Shown here one piece after another: positions 19,810 to 30,073 of a stretch of DNA of 64,000 nucleotides. Source of the stretch: Flavobacteriales bacterium. Its GTDB lineage: Bacteria; Bacteroidota; Bacteroidia; Flavobacteriales; Flavobacteriaceae. The translations under genes and the position numbers were made by a program. The notes beneath the pieces were generated by a model, which did not search any database, was not told the origin of the DNA, and worked only from the letters and a program-made list of their open reading frames with translations. The stretch spans positions 23,742 through 87,741 of the forward strand of contig SGZB01000001.1 of NCBI GenBank assembly GCA_004321735.1. The letters run 5' to 3'. Each line of letters starts with the position of its first letter. The stretch's first letter is position 1.

Positions 19810-21120
19810 ATGGAAAATAATCAATTGTTTATTGGATTAGATATCGGAACAACAAAAATAGTTGCTATGATTGGAGAGTTAAATGAGTATGATAAATTAA
19901 AAATCATAGGTATTGGTAAATCAAAAAGTCTTGGTGTACATAGAGGAGTTGTAAATAATATAACACAAACAATTCAGTCTATACAATTAGCTATTGAAGA
20001 AGCTGAATTAAATTCAAAGCAAAAAATTGATAAAGTTGTTGTTGGAATTGCTGGTCAACATATTAGAAGCTTACAACATAGTGATTACATAACAAGAGAA
20101 AACTCAGATCAAGTAATAACTGAGGATGATGTAGAAAAATTAATATCTCATGTCTATAAATTAGTAATGTTACCAGGTGAAGAAATAATTCATGTATTAC
20201 CTCAAGATTATAAAGTTGATGGTCAAGGTGAAATAAAAGAACCAATTGGTATGTTTGGTTCTCGTGTTGAAGCAAGTTTTCATGTTGTTGTTGGTCAGGT
20301 TAGTTCAATAAAAAATATTGCTAGATGTGTGAAATCTGCAGGTATTGATTTTGATGGAATTACTCTTGAACCTTTGGCTTCAGCAGATGCTGTTTTGAGT
20401 AGGGAAGAGAAAGAAGCTGGAGTTGCTTTGATAGATATTGGTGGAGGAACTACAGATCTAGCAATTTTTAAAGATGGAATAATTAGGCATACAGCTGTTA
20501 TTCCATTCGGAGGAAATATAATTACAGAAGATATTAAGGAAGGATGTTCAATTATTGAAAAACAAGCCGAGCTATTGAAGGTTAAATTTGGTTCAGCATG
20601 GCCAGGAGAGAATAAGGAAAATGAAATAGTTTCTATACCTGGATTAAGAGGCAGAGATCCAAAAGAAATTACGCTAAAAAACCTATCAAAAATAATTAAT
20701 GCACGAGTAATTGAAATTATAGAACAGGTATACATGGAAATTAAAAATTATGGTCATGATCAGCAAAAAAAGAAATTGATAGCTGGAATTGTTCTTACAG
20801 GTGGTGGGAGCCAACTAAAACACTTGAAGCAATGCGTTGAGTTGGTTACAGGTATGGATACTAGATTGGGTCAGCCAAACGAACATTTGGCTGGAAATAA
20901 TTCAATTGAGATTTCAAATCCAACATTTGCAACAGCTGTTGGATTAGTCATGAATTCAATGAACAAAAGAAAAAATAAAAATTTAGAAAATAGAGAAGAG
21001 GAAGTTAAATCAGAATCTCAAGAAAATAAAGATATTAATCTTTCAGATTCAAATAATAAAAATTCAGTATTTGAGAAATTTACTGAGAAAATAAAAACAT
21101 TTTTAGAAAACGCAGAATAA
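19810..21120 (+). CDS. ftsA: cell division actin-like ATPase FtsA
   Basis: Actin-fold protein that tethers FtsZ to the membrane. Phosphate and connect motifs are FIGLDIGTTKIVAMIGE at the N-terminus, ALIDIGGGTTDLAIF at about 208-222, and VLTGGGSQLKHL. The charged linker ends in VFEKFTEKIKTFLENAE, an amphipathic helix that fits the membrane-targeting sequence. The ATG at 19810 sits one base after the ftsQ stop; a TTG at 19792 is possible but would add six unconserved residues. Length is 436 residues. Confidence 0.96.
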   Translation: MENNQLFIGLDIGTTKIVAMIGELNEYDKLKIIGIGKSKSLGVHRGVVNNITQTIQSIQLAIEEAELNSKQKIDKVVVGIAGQHIRSLQHSDYITRENSDQVITEDDVEKLISHVYKLVMLPGEEIIHVLPQDYKVDGQGEIKEPIGMFGSRVEASFHVVVGQVSSIKNIARCVKSAGIDFDGITLEPLASADAVLSREEKEAGVALIDIGGGTTDLAIFKDGIIRHTAVIPFGGNIITEDIKEGCSIIEKQAELLKVKFGSAWPGENKENEIVSIPGLRGRDPKEITLKNLSKIINARVIEIIEQVYMEIKNYGHDQQKKKLIAGIVLTGGGSQLKHLKQCVELVTGMDTRLGQPNEHLAGNNSIEISNPTFATAVGLVMNSMNKRKNKNLENREEEVKSESQENKDINLSDSNNKNSVFEKFTEKIKTFLENAE

Positions 21121-21129
21121 CATACAACT

Positions 21130-22893
21130 ATGAATTTTAATCAAGATTTAAACAATTTATCATTTGATTTACCAAAAAATCAAAGTAATGTAATTAAAGT
21201 AATTGGAGTCGGCGGTGGCGGTAGTAATGCAATCAATCATATGTATTCTAAAGGAATCAAAGGAGTAGATTATGTTGTTTGTAATACAGATGCTCAGGCT
21301 TTAGAAAACAGTAATGTTCCTAATAAAATCCAGTTGGGGGTTAACCTTACAGAGGGTCTTGGGGCAGGTGCTAATCCGATTGTTGGTGAAAAAGCTGCTA
21401 TTGAAAACTTGAATGAAATAAAAAGTATGCTTGAAAATAATACCAAAATGGTATTTATAACTGCTGGAATGGGTGGAGGAACAGGAACTGGAGCAGCTCC
21501 AATTATTTCAAAATTAGCTATGGAAATGAATATTCTTACAGTTGGAATTGTTACTATGCCTTTTATTTTTGAGGGTAAAAATAGAATAAGTCAAGCTAAC
21601 ATTGGATTAGATAAATTAAGAAAAAATGTTGATGCTTTGATCGTTGTAAATAATAATAAATTAAGAGATGTATATGGAAATTTAGGAGTTAAGCAAGGTT
21701 TTTCTAAAGCAGATGAAGTCTTAGCTACAGCTGCTAAGGGAATAGCAGAAGTTATAACACATCATTATACCCAAAATATTGATTTAAAAGATGCAAAAAC
21801 TGTTTTATCAAAAAGTGGAAATGCTATAATGGGTTCTGCAGGTTCATCTGGTGAAAAAAGAGCAATTAAAGCTGTTTCAAATGCACTAGATTCACCTTTG
21901 CTCAATGATAATAGTATTAGGGGTGCTAAAAATGTCTTATTATTAATTCTTTCTGGTTCTAGCGAGGTTACAATAGACGAGATAGGTTTGATCAACGATT
22001 ATATACAAGAAAGTGCTGGAAATAATGTCAACATAATTATGGGAATAGGAGAGGATCAGTCAATGATTGAAGAAATTTCAGTAACTGTAATCGCAACTGG
22101 ATTTGACATAAATCAACAAGATGAAATTATTCACTTAGATCCCAAGAAAAAAATTCATTATTTAGATGAGGAGAGAGAAGTGACTGAAGAGTTTATCGAA
22201 GAAAAAAATAAAACACCTTTTCAATTTGATTTTGCATCATCTGAAATCGATTTTAAAAACACTCATTTTCAAAACAATGTTCAAACTGACAAAGAAGAAT
22301 TTTCAAAAATTAATTTGAATGATTTTGAGGTTGAATTTGAAGAAGTAAAGTTTGATGATAACAAAATTATTTCGGAGAGAGTTGAAACAAAACTAGAGGA
22401 TATTTTAGTAAATGAATTTGAGCATGTTAAGTCGGAGGAAAGTTTTTTAAAATTTGATTTTAATGATTCAAATAATGATCAAAAAATTGTACACATTCTT
22501 GAAGAAGATGTTAATGAAATTGAAGTAATTGATCCAATGCAAATTATTCCTTTAACAACTGTTGGTAATGATGAGGCAGTAGAAACATCTCAAGAGATAG
22601 CACCGGCTAATAAATCAGAAATGATTGATGTAAATCCATTTGAAAATCCAATTGCTAAAACTTTAGCAAAAAGAACAGAAGAAAGAAAGATTAAGTTAAA
22701 GGAATTTAATTATAAATTTGCTAAAACTAATAGAATAGAGGATATGGAAAGTGAGCCTGCCTATAAAAGAGCCGGAGTCAATTTTGAAAATAATGAAACG
22801 TCTTCAAAATCATTCTCTAAAATTGAGGAAAATTTTGATGGTGATTTAGAACTAAAAACTAATAATACATTTCTTCACGATAACGTTGATTAA
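21130..22893 (+). CDS. ftsZ: cell division protein FtsZ
   Basis: Tubulin-like GTPase that forms the division ring. The nucleotide fold has GVGGGGSNAIN at 26-36, the tubulin signature GGGTGTG at 115-121, and the T7 loop region NNNKLRDVYG and KADEVLATAAKGI. The globular core ends near residue 330. A roughly 250-residue acidic linker follows, ending in NTFLHDNVD, the presumed partner-binding tail. At 587 residues it is much longer than the roughly 380 of E. coli, a feature shared by Bacteroidota. It follows ftsA by 9 bp. Confidence 0.97.
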   Translation: MNFNQDLNNLSFDLPKNQSNVIKVIGVGGGGSNAINHMYSKGIKGVDYVVCNTDAQALENSNVPNKIQLGVNLTEGLGAGANPIVGEKAAIENLNEIKSMLENNTKMVFITAGMGGGTGTGAAPIISKLAMEMNILTVGIVTMPFIFEGKNRISQANIGLDKLRKNVDALIVVNNNKLRDVYGNLGVKQGFSKADEVLATAAKGIAEVITHHYTQNIDLKDAKTVLSKSGNAIMGSAGSSGEKRAIKAVSNALDSPLLNDNSIRGAKNVLLLILSGSSEVTIDEIGLINDYIQESAGNNVNIIMGIGEDQSMIEEISVTVIATGFDINQQDEIIHLDPKKKIHYLDEEREVTEEFIEEKNKTPFQFDFASSEIDFKNTHFQNNVQTDKEEFSKINLNDFEVEFEEVKFDDNKIISERVETKLEDILVNEFEHVKSEESFLKFDFNDSNNDQKIVHILEEDVNEIEVIDPMQIIPLTTVGNDEAVETSQEIAPANKSEMIDVNPFENPIAKTLAKRTEERKIKLKEFNYKFAKTNRIEDMESEPAYKRAGVNFENNETSSKSFSKIEENFDGDLELKTNNTFLHDNVD

Positions 22894-22896
22894 ATT

Positions 22897-23346
22897 ATGA
22901 GCTTAAAAAGTAAAATTGAAAAAGAGATTATTTCATCTATGAAATCCAAAGATTCATTGAGATTAGAATCTTTAAGAGCTATTAAATCTGCAATAATACT
23001 CATGGAAACAAAATCTGGTGCAAAATCTAATCCCTCACATGAGGATGAAATAGCTTTATTACAAAAATTAGTAAAACAAAGAAAGGAAAGTGCAACTATT
23101 TTTAACTCCCAAGGCAGAATAGACCTCGCTGAAAAAGAGATTGCTCAAGAAAGAATAATCTCAGAATTTCTACCAAAACAATTATCAATTGAAGAAGTAA
23201 CAACCATAATTAAAGAAATAGTAAAAAGAATTAATGCTGAAGGTATGGGAGATATGGGTAAGGTAATGGGTTTAGCAACAAAAGAACTTTCTGGAAAATC
23301 AGACGGTAAAACTATTTCACAAATTGTTCGGAGTATTTTAAACTAA
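22897..23346 (+). CDS. GatB/YqeY domain protein
   Basis: A 149-residue soluble helical protein of the YqeY family, related to the tail domain of the GatB amidotransferase subunit. Blocks are LRLESLRAIKSAI, EDEIALLQKLVKQRKES and FLPKQLSIEE, with a C-terminal GMGDMGKVMG motif. It is the usual last gene of the flavobacterial dcw cluster, 3 bp after ftsZ. A role near tRNA amidation or tRNA binding is suggested by the domain but not proven. Confidence 0.92.
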   Translation: MSLKSKIEKEIISSMKSKDSLRLESLRAIKSAIILMETKSGAKSNPSHEDEIALLQKLVKQRKESATIFNSQGRIDLAEKEIAQERIISEFLPKQLSIEEVTTIIKEIVKRINAEGMGDMGKVMGLATKELSGKSDGKTISQIVRSILN

Positions 23347-23354
23347 TCAATACA

Positions 23355-23428
23355 GGCCAAGTAGTTCAACTGGATAGAACATCAGATTTCGGCTCTGGCG
23401 GTTGAGGGTTCGAATCCTTCCTTGGTCA
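23355..23428 (+). tRNA. tRNA-Arg (anticodon TCG)
   Basis: A full cloverleaf can be drawn. The acceptor GGCCAAG pairs with CTTGGTC with one G-T; the D stem is GTTC/GAAC; the anticodon stem TCAGA/TCTGG encloses the loop TTTCGGC with anticodon TCG (reads CGA). The T arm is GAGGG-TTCGAAT-CCTTC and the discriminator is A. CCA is not encoded. It lies 8 bp after the YqeY-like gene and 6 bp from the end of the convergent MATE gene, so there is no room for a separate terminator. Confidence 0.93.
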
Positions 23429-23434
23429 CAAAAA

Positions 23435-24799
23435 TTATTTTGTATTCTTTATATGTAAATTACACATGTAGAAAAATCTCATCGATAAAAAGATTGATGC
23501 AGATATCAAACCGATCAAAAAACCTATCCAGACTCCAACAGCTTTTAATTCAGTGTATAAAGCCATATATACCATCACTGGTAATCCTATTATTATATAG
23601 CTTAGAAAACATATAAACGAAGGAATTTTTACATCTTGTATTCCACGAAGTGCTCCTTGAGCAACAATTTGTATTCCATCAAAAATTTGAAATAATGCGA
23701 CTATAAGTAATAGTTTTGATGAAATATTGGCTGTTTCGATTATGTCTTCTCTACTCACATTTTCTAAATATAGCCATGGTAAAAAATCAGAAAGTGAAAT
23801 AAAAACTAATGCAAAAAACATTTCAATTAGAATTACCATTAAAAAAATAGATATTGCAATTCTTTTGAGGTTTGAAAAATCATTAATTCCTTTTTGATTA
23901 CCTACTCGAATTGTGGCAGTAACACTTAGACCAAGAGCAACCATAAATGTTATTGTTGAAAGATTCAAGGCAATTTGATTGGCAGCTTGCTCGTTTGTTC
24001 CAATTATTCCACAAACCCAAATTCCAGATATAAAGAAGCCAACTTCAAATAGTACTTGTAAAGCAGAAGGGTAACCTAAGTTAAAAATTTTTGATATTAT
24101 AGTTTTTGTAAATTTTAGAAATTTAAAATTTTCGAAATATTTTTTAAGGTTACTAGAATTTTTAATTAGATAAATAATAATTAAAACCATAAATATTCTA
24201 GAGATTAATGTTCCAATTCCAGCTCCCACTAGTTCTAGTTTTGGAAAACCAAATTTTCCATATATCAACAAATAGTTTAGTAAAACATTAATAATATTTG
24301 CGATAATTGTAGAAATCATTGAAATTTTCGTCAAGGATAATCCATCAGTAAATTGTTTAAAGCTTTGAAATAAAACAAGAGGAATCAGTGATATTGCAAC
24401 CCAGTTAATGTATGGATAAGCAAGCTTGACCACATCTGGTGATTGACCCATAGAATTTAACAAAGGTTTTAAAGCAAAAACTCCAATTGTTAGAAGAAAA
24501 CCAAGAATCAAACATATGGTTACACTATTTTCTAAAATTGATTTAGATTTTATAAAATTTCTTTGAGCATTACTCTCTGCAATTAGAGGCGTAATTGCAG
24601 TAGAGAATCCAATACCTAGTGACATTGCCAAAAAAACAAAACTATTTCCAAGTGATATTGCTGCAAGTTCTGCGGTTCCAAGTCTTCCAACCATCGCATT
24701 ATCTACAAATTGAACAAGTGTATGCCCAACAAGACCAATAATTACAGGATAGGCTAACTTATAATTATATGGAAATTCTTTTGTGTAATTTTTAATCAA
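23435..24799 (-). CDS. MATE family efflux transporter
   Basis: Polytopic exporter of the multidrug and toxic compound extrusion family, driven by Na+ or H+. It has 454 residues with about twelve hydrophobic segments in two repeats. The N-terminal half has YPVIIGLVGHTLVQFVDNAMVGRLG, the MATE signature, and the second half begins near 235 with LGYPSALQVLFEVG. The start is TTG at 24799, 7 bp after the M14 peptidase stop, so it is the last gene of that unit. The exported substrate cannot be inferred. Confidence 0.93.
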   Translation of the reverse strand: MIKNYTKEFPYNYKLAYPVIIGLVGHTLVQFVDNAMVGRLGTAELAAISLGNSFVFLAMSLGIGFSTAITPLIAESNAQRNFIKSKSILENSVTICLILGFLLTIGVFALKPLLNSMGQSPDVVKLAYPYINWVAISLIPLVLFQSFKQFTDGLSLTKISMISTIIANIINVLLNYLLIYGKFGFPKLELVGAGIGTLISRIFMVLIIIYLIKNSSNLKKYFENFKFLKFTKTIISKIFNLGYPSALQVLFEVGFFISGIWVCGIIGTNEQAANQIALNLSTITFMVALGLSVTATIRVGNQKGINDFSNLKRIAISIFLMVILIEMFFALVFISLSDFLPWLYLENVSREDIIETANISSKLLLIVALFQIFDGIQIVAQGALRGIQDVKIPSFICFLSYIIIGLPVMVYMALYTELKAVGVWIGFLIGLISASIFLSMRFFYMCNLHIKNTK

Positions 24800-24806
24800 T
24801 ATCCAA

Positions 24807-27275
24807 TTACATTTTACTTGATAGATAAATAGAATTCATTAAAAGTCTATTTGTACCATACCAAAATGCCCTAAAGTTTGTGTTATCACTGAATAAAAAT
24901 ATTTTACCAGAACCATGTCTCTTAATTTTAAAGGGAACACTCTTTTTTAATAGCTCAGTATTTTCCTTTGAAATATAACCACTAAGTAATGGGTTACTTG
25001 TATATTTTATAGGATTATTAAAACTATTTTTATCTGGTTTCATAAATATTGTATTATTACGAAAAGTTGGTAAATAATTAGATTTTATTCCAAAATTAAT
25101 TGGATGACTTTTATCCAATTTGGTATTGAATATTGCACCACCAATAACTTGAGCACCTGAAAATTTTCCTCTGTCTTCATAATTGACATCTTTTGCATTC
25201 ATATTGTTATTAAATAATTCTATATCAATTAATTTATTTCTATTTAACCAGTTAATGGAACCTCTGTAAGCAATCAGATTTCCACCTGAACTCAAAAAGT
25301 CTTTTAATCTGTTAATGTTAATTTGATTTCCAGAGTAATTAGGTAAAATAATATGAGAATACTTTGAAAGATTAACTCTATTAATATTTCTAACATCAAT
25401 TTTTGTTATTAGAGTTTTATATCTAGTGTCAAAAAGATGCCAAATTTCTCCAGCATCATAAGATCTAATACCATCTCCTACTATTATTGCAATTTTAGGT
25501 TTATTTATTGTTGTGAATGAGTTAGAACCAAAACCAATATTGTCTTCATATCCACTATTTAGTCCATTAATATCAATTCCTGTCTCTTTTGAAATTTCTA
25601 TTAGTAAATTGTGTATTTCATTAGAGCTTTTTGACTGACCAACAACAGGAATAAATAAACTTCCATAGTCATAAGTTTTATTTTTTATAAAAATCTTTTT
25701 TGAACTTGATTTCACTCTAATATTATTAATCAATAGTTTATTAATTAGTGTCGGAATATTGTAATCATGGGGTTCAATTAAATAACCATAGTTTGACAAA
25801 CTTGATACTTTTCCAACAGGTTTTTTAATATCACCTTCAATTATATTCAAGTCTTTTTTCAAAAAATCATAATTTAAATTAAAAGCCAAAGGAAATGTCC
25901 AAGCTGAAACATCATAAAAAAGACTGTCTTTAAACTTTTTAGTTGTTTCAAACATCGCTTTTATTAATTTTGATTTGGGTTGATTTAATGATACGTAATA
26001 TTTATAGTCTCCATCAACTGTTTCATTAACCTTGATTTTATGTGTTCTTAAAATTTTAGCAAGTTCATAGCTGCTTGACTTATCTGAACTGTTTCCAAAT
26101 CCAATTCCTTTTATTTTCGAATTTTTTGACTCATTTATACTTTCTAGATAAAAATTGTTCATATGCTTCAACAAATCAACTCTAATTGAACTTGCTGCTT
26201 TTAGGGTAGATAAAATTGTAGTCAATTGATTTTTAATTGTAAATGGAAATGTTAAAATTCCATTTTGACTTTCTTGAACATGTCCTCTGGAACTGCCTTG
26301 CTCAAAAAGAATTCCAATACTACCATTTATGTCAGGATAAGTAGATCCTTTTCCAAAATAAAAATCATCATAGTTTTCTTTACTGTAATATAGGCTTCCA
26401 ATCTTGTCGAGATATTCAGCATGAAATCCAGCAATTTTTTCTGTCAATTTTTGATTATTACTTGGAATCATAGGATTAACTCTATCTGGAACACCAGGTT
26501 GAAAGAAAAAAGTTGAATTAGTTCCCATTTCATGATGATCTGTTACTACATTAGGAATCCATTCTGTAAAAGTTTTAATTCTTGCTTTTGACTCCGGGAG
26601 TTGAACAGGAAGCCAATCTCTATTTAAATCAAACCAGTAATGATTTGTTCTTCCTCCAGGCCATACCTCACTATACTCTCTATCATTAGAGTCTGGATTT
26701 AAAGTTAGACTCTTATTGGAGTTAGCCCAATATGCAAATCTTTGTAAACCATCAGGGTTTAATGATGGGTCAAATAGAATTACAGTATTATTTAATATAT
26801 CAATCAATTCTTGATTTTGAGATGCTGCTAAATAATATATTCCAAGCAAACTAGCATTTGAACCACTTGGCTCATTTCCGTGAACAGAGAAGCCCTGATA
26901 AACAATTGCTGGCATATCATTGTAGTTAACAATCTTTTCACCTGAACTCAATCTCAAATGATTCTTTCTAATTTTCTCGATATTTTTTAAGTTTTCAGGA
27001 CTTGAAACTGTCAAGATAATTAATGGTCTATCTTCATAAGTTTTTCCAGTTTCATGGATTTTAATTCTATCTGATTTGTCAGCTATTTTATACATATACT
27101 CCACCAACTTGTCATGTGTGATATGCCATTCACCAACATCGTGACCAATAACCTCAGATGGTTTTGGAATTTTTGGATCAAAATTTAAATCACCATTAAA
27201 GTAGTAATCTAAACTTGTTTGTGAATTAATTGTAAAACTGAATAAAACAGTAATTAAATAAAGTGCTTTTCTCAT
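24807..27275 (-). CDS. secreted M14 zinc carboxypeptidase family protein
   Basis: An 822-residue peptidase with a signal peptide (about 1-19). The M14 domain spans about 45-380. The zinc ligands are H132 and E135 in VHGNEPSG, with the third His in TDHHEMG near 247. Supporting blocks are DPSLNPDGLQR, FDLNRDW and the likely catalytic Glu in GILFEQGSSRG. The C-terminal part (about 570-800) resembles a class I glutamine amidotransferase-like fold (IIVGDGIRSYDAGEIWHL, ILPNYSG, GGNLIAYRG). There is no T9SS sorting domain. It overlaps the PHP gene by 4 bp. Confidence 0.9.
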   Translation of the reverse strand: MRKALYLITVLFSFTINSQTSLDYYFNGDLNFDPKIPKPSEVIGHDVGEWHITHDKLVEYMYKIADKSDRIKIHETGKTYEDRPLIILTVSSPENLKNIEKIRKNHLRLSSGEKIVNYNDMPAIVYQGFSVHGNEPSGSNASLLGIYYLAASQNQELIDILNNTVILFDPSLNPDGLQRFAYWANSNKSLTLNPDSNDREYSEVWPGGRTNHYWFDLNRDWLPVQLPESKARIKTFTEWIPNVVTDHHEMGTNSTFFFQPGVPDRVNPMIPSNNQKLTEKIAGFHAEYLDKIGSLYYSKENYDDFYFGKGSTYPDINGSIGILFEQGSSRGHVQESQNGILTFPFTIKNQLTTILSTLKAASSIRVDLLKHMNNFYLESINESKNSKIKGIGFGNSSDKSSSYELAKILRTHKIKVNETVDGDYKYYVSLNQPKSKLIKAMFETTKKFKDSLFYDVSAWTFPLAFNLNYDFLKKDLNIIEGDIKKPVGKVSSLSNYGYLIEPHDYNIPTLINKLLINNIRVKSSSKKIFIKNKTYDYGSLFIPVVGQSKSSNEIHNLLIEISKETGIDINGLNSGYEDNIGFGSNSFTTINKPKIAIIVGDGIRSYDAGEIWHLFDTRYKTLITKIDVRNINRVNLSKYSHIILPNYSGNQININRLKDFLSSGGNLIAYRGSINWLNRNKLIDIELFNNNMNAKDVNYEDRGKFSGAQVIGGAIFNTKLDKSHPINFGIKSNYLPTFRNNTIFMKPDKNSFNNPIKYTSNPLLSGYISKENTELLKKSVPFKIKRHGSGKIFLFSDNTNFRAFWYGTNRLLMNSIYLSSKM

Positions 27276-28399
27276 TGTATAGAAATATTTTTATTAATTT
27301 TTAAATTCTTTTTAGATCCAATCACATAATTAAGAACTTCAAAAGGCATTACAAGTTTTTCGAGCTTATCTATTGTCTTAACATAAATTTCTAACTCAGA
27401 TCTTGGAGCAATTTCAATATAATTAAATTCTGTATGAAATGTATATTCTCCAGTATATTTTAACTTAAGTGGTGCAACAGAATGATTTTTTAATTTCACT
27501 TTTAGTATTGATTCAGCACTATTAAAAAAATCATAATCGTACCCTTCACTAGTTGCAGTGAAATTATTTTCAGCTACAATTTTTAAATTTTCTTCTTTAC
27601 CTATAATTAAATCATGATACCATACAAATGTGTCACCTTTAAAAAGAGCATCACTTGTAGATTTCATAGTTCTATTTTCAGAAATTATGAATGTTAGTGG
27701 TCTATGATAACTTTCCCTTTCATTATTAAAGTCCCAGTCAATTAAAACATGAACATCACTTGTCCCAAGAATTGTTAAATCATTTTCTAAAGCTATGTCT
27801 AATGCTTCTTCTGAGAAAGTAAACATATTAACTACTTCAATTCCATGTAATAACTTTTTGTTAATTATCTCCTTGTGAATCGGGTCTAATTTTGCGATAC
27901 CATCCTTTCTGTTTGCTTCCCAGTGAGGATGATTCCAAAAAACAAAAGCCCCTTGTTTATTGGCTTCTTTTATTGCTTTATTAAATTCCAATGCTTTTTT
28001 TTCTTTATCAAAAAATTTATTTGCATCGTTAATAAATATTGCGTTGAAATGTCCTGGGGGCATCGGCTTTGTAATTTCAGTACCGTGAACAACTGCCAAT
28101 GGCTGGTTTTTTACATAACCTCCAGCAATTTGGTATGATCTATTTCTGTCTGGGTGAGGAATATCTCTTAAATGTGATTGATATTCAAGATGTTCAGTTA
28201 GTGATATCATATCTATACTATCTCTCAAAGCTTCATCAACTCTAATTGTAGGCCATACGCTTCCATCAGAAAATACTGTATGAATATGTAAATCAGCAGA
28301 AATAAAAAATTTACCCTCTGGACTTTCAAAAAATGTTTTAACTCCTTGTCCATAATTTATTAGAGTAAATAATAATAGAATGTATTTTAATTTTTTCAT
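27272..28399 (-). CDS. exported PHP-domain phosphodiesterase-like protein (Sb-PDE type)
   Basis: A 375-residue protein with a signal peptide (about 1-18) and a PHP metal-hydrolase domain. Metal ligands visible are DLHIH (H38, H40), D45, and TEH (H70), with further candidates in WNHPHW and GTSDVH. A beta-rich C-terminal part follows from about 280. The layout resembles the Sphingobium haloalkyl-phosphate diesterase family, from memory, so a phosphodiesterase acting in the periplasm is likely, but the substrate is unknown. It overlaps genes on both sides by 4 bp. Confidence 0.82.
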   Translation of the reverse strand: MKKLKYILLLFTLINYGQGVKTFFESPEGKFFISADLHIHTVFSDGSVWPTIRVDEALRDSIDMISLTEHLEYQSHLRDIPHPDRNRSYQIAGGYVKNQPLAVVHGTEITKPMPPGHFNAIFINDANKFFDKEKKALEFNKAIKEANKQGAFVFWNHPHWEANRKDGIAKLDPIHKEIINKKLLHGIEVVNMFTFSEEALDIALENDLTILGTSDVHVLIDWDFNNERESYHRPLTFIISENRTMKSTSDALFKGDTFVWYHDLIIGKEENLKIVAENNFTATSEGYDYDFFNSAESILKVKLKNHSVAPLKLKYTGEYTFHTEFNYIEIAPRSELEIYVKTIDKLEKLVMPFEVLNYVIGSKKNLKINKNISIQ

Positions 28400-30033
28400 G
28401 TGTTAAGTGATTTAAGAAGCTTCTTTTTAACTCTTAAATATTTATTAATATTTAAGGAATAGTCTGTGTAACTTTTAAAAATTTTATTAATTAATTTTTT
28501 GTGAATTTTAGAGTTTTTGATTTTAAGAGATTCTAACATTTCATAATCTTCAGCACCAATTCTATGAGCTTCAAATCTAAGTGATGAAAGTGGTCCATTT
28601 TTTCCAGGATAAATAACATGTGTGTCACCAGCAGGAAGATAATTATTTGAAGAAGCTGCAGGTGATGGGTGCTTTACAACACTTTGTTTAAAAGGATCAG
28701 CTTTATATTGATTTAAACCCCAATGTAGATATCCTAAGGTATTATATTTTGATCCACCCCAGCCAAAATATACTTGTCTTAATTTTTCCATATCTAGAGT
28801 TCTATTCAACCATTTACCACCTGGAACTAAGCAAGTGTAGACTAAAATTTTTTCTCCTTTTTTTTCTCTTTCTCTAAAAAAATCTAAATTTTCTTGAAAA
28901 TCATTTATTATGGGACACCAAATATCAATTGCATCACCTAAACTATCTCTTGTATTAGTTGCTTCCATTATTTTGATCTCTGGATAAATTTCTTTTATTT
29001 GTTTAGCAACATCAACATAGCATTGGGCATTGATTGAGGTTGGTTCATCAGCAATATGTTGTAGCCATTGATTTTTTAAATTATACTTTTCAGTAAAATC
29101 TCTTATTTTGTTTATGATAGATGCAATTTCATTTTTACCCTCATCTGAGTAATATCCCACTTTTTTTAATCTAGTCTTTAGTTCAGGATTACCCCAATCA
29201 TCATTGGCTCCTCTATTTAGTAAATGAGGTGATTCAAAATATTTGAATCCATATTTTCTAAAAATATTAATAAATGAAATCATTTTCTGCTCATCTAATT
29301 GGAATTCACCATCATTAAGGTAGATAAGTTCTCCTGGTATTATAATACAATTTTGTCTTCCCTCTGCCATGACTTTAGCATACTTATCAAGCATAATATA
29401 CCACTCATTGGTCCATCTTTCAACACCATGATATTCTTCCATTTTGCCAAGATTAAACCAATTTGTATAAAAGAAATTACTTTCAGAAAGTTTAGGAATT
29501 ACATAATCATATACATTTACTTTTAGTTTTAAATCAAATGTCTTTGATCCAATTCTAAATGATAAATTGACGAAATGATTACCTGAATCAATTTTTTCAG
29601 GAATGTATATTTTTAAATTTAATAGTGAATATTTAGTCTCAGCTGTGATATTATTATGAACAGGTTTTAATATTTCAAAAACTCTAAATGGAGCTCTTCT
29701 TATAACATGTGGATTTATTAATCCTTTAAATTGTTCAGTTCTACTATCTAATCCAGTGTTTTCCTCTATAGGAACATCTTTTACATTGTTAAATTGAATA
29801 TTATTTAAAGTTTTGCTAAATGCATTAAAATCTATTATATCTCCTACTTTCGTTTTAATGATAATATTTACATCGCTATAACTATTACGCGCTGTATTAA
29901 CTTTATAGTTTTTTGGATAATTAAATTCATTTTTATCAGGATAAACTTCTTTAAGTAGGTTAGAAAAGCCAATATCTTGAGAATGGATTGGTAAAAGCAA
30001 AAAAAATAATCCTATTTTGAAATATATTTTCAT
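28396..30033 (-). CDS. DUF4091 (GH123-like) exported protein
   Basis: A 545-residue protein with a signal peptide (about 1-19), a beta-rich N-terminal domain and a TIM-barrel-like C-terminal half. The HIADEPTS motif near 327 holds the acidic residues expected for catalysis. LGYLHWGLNQYK, SPAASSNNYLPAGDTHVIYPG and the SLRFEAHRIGAEDYEML block match DUF4091, related to glycoside hydrolase family 123. It is first in the unit with the PHP, M14 and MATE genes. It probably cleaves a glycan, but linkage and sugar are unknown. Confidence 0.82.
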   Translation of the reverse strand: MKIYFKIGLFFLLLPIHSQDIGFSNLLKEVYPDKNEFNYPKNYKVNTARNSYSDVNIIIKTKVGDIIDFNAFSKTLNNIQFNNVKDVPIEENTGLDSRTEQFKGLINPHVIRRAPFRVFEILKPVHNNITAETKYSLLNLKIYIPEKIDSGNHFVNLSFRIGSKTFDLKLKVNVYDYVIPKLSESNFFYTNWFNLGKMEEYHGVERWTNEWYIMLDKYAKVMAEGRQNCIIIPGELIYLNDGEFQLDEQKMISFINIFRKYGFKYFESPHLLNRGANDDWGNPELKTRLKKVGYYSDEGKNEIASIINKIRDFTEKYNLKNQWLQHIADEPTSINAQCYVDVAKQIKEIYPEIKIMEATNTRDSLGDAIDIWCPIINDFQENLDFFREREKKGEKILVYTCLVPGGKWLNRTLDMEKLRQVYFGWGGSKYNTLGYLHWGLNQYKADPFKQSVVKHPSPAASSNNYLPAGDTHVIYPGKNGPLSSLRFEAHRIGAEDYEMLESLKIKNSKIHKKLINKIFKSYTDYSLNINKYLRVKKKLLKSLNT

Positions 30034-30073
30034 GTAAATTTTCTTTAATTTAAAAAAATAAATACAGCTAACA

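Noticed and set aside
20295..20735. 146-codon open frame on the minus strand inside ftsA
   Set aside because: Shadow of a conserved gene; its translation shows no family and ftsA is intact over the same bases.
23422..23616. 64-codon plus-strand frame running from tRNA-Arg into the MATE gene
   Set aside because: It overlaps the tRNA 3' end and a well-supported transporter on the other strand, with no recognisable product.
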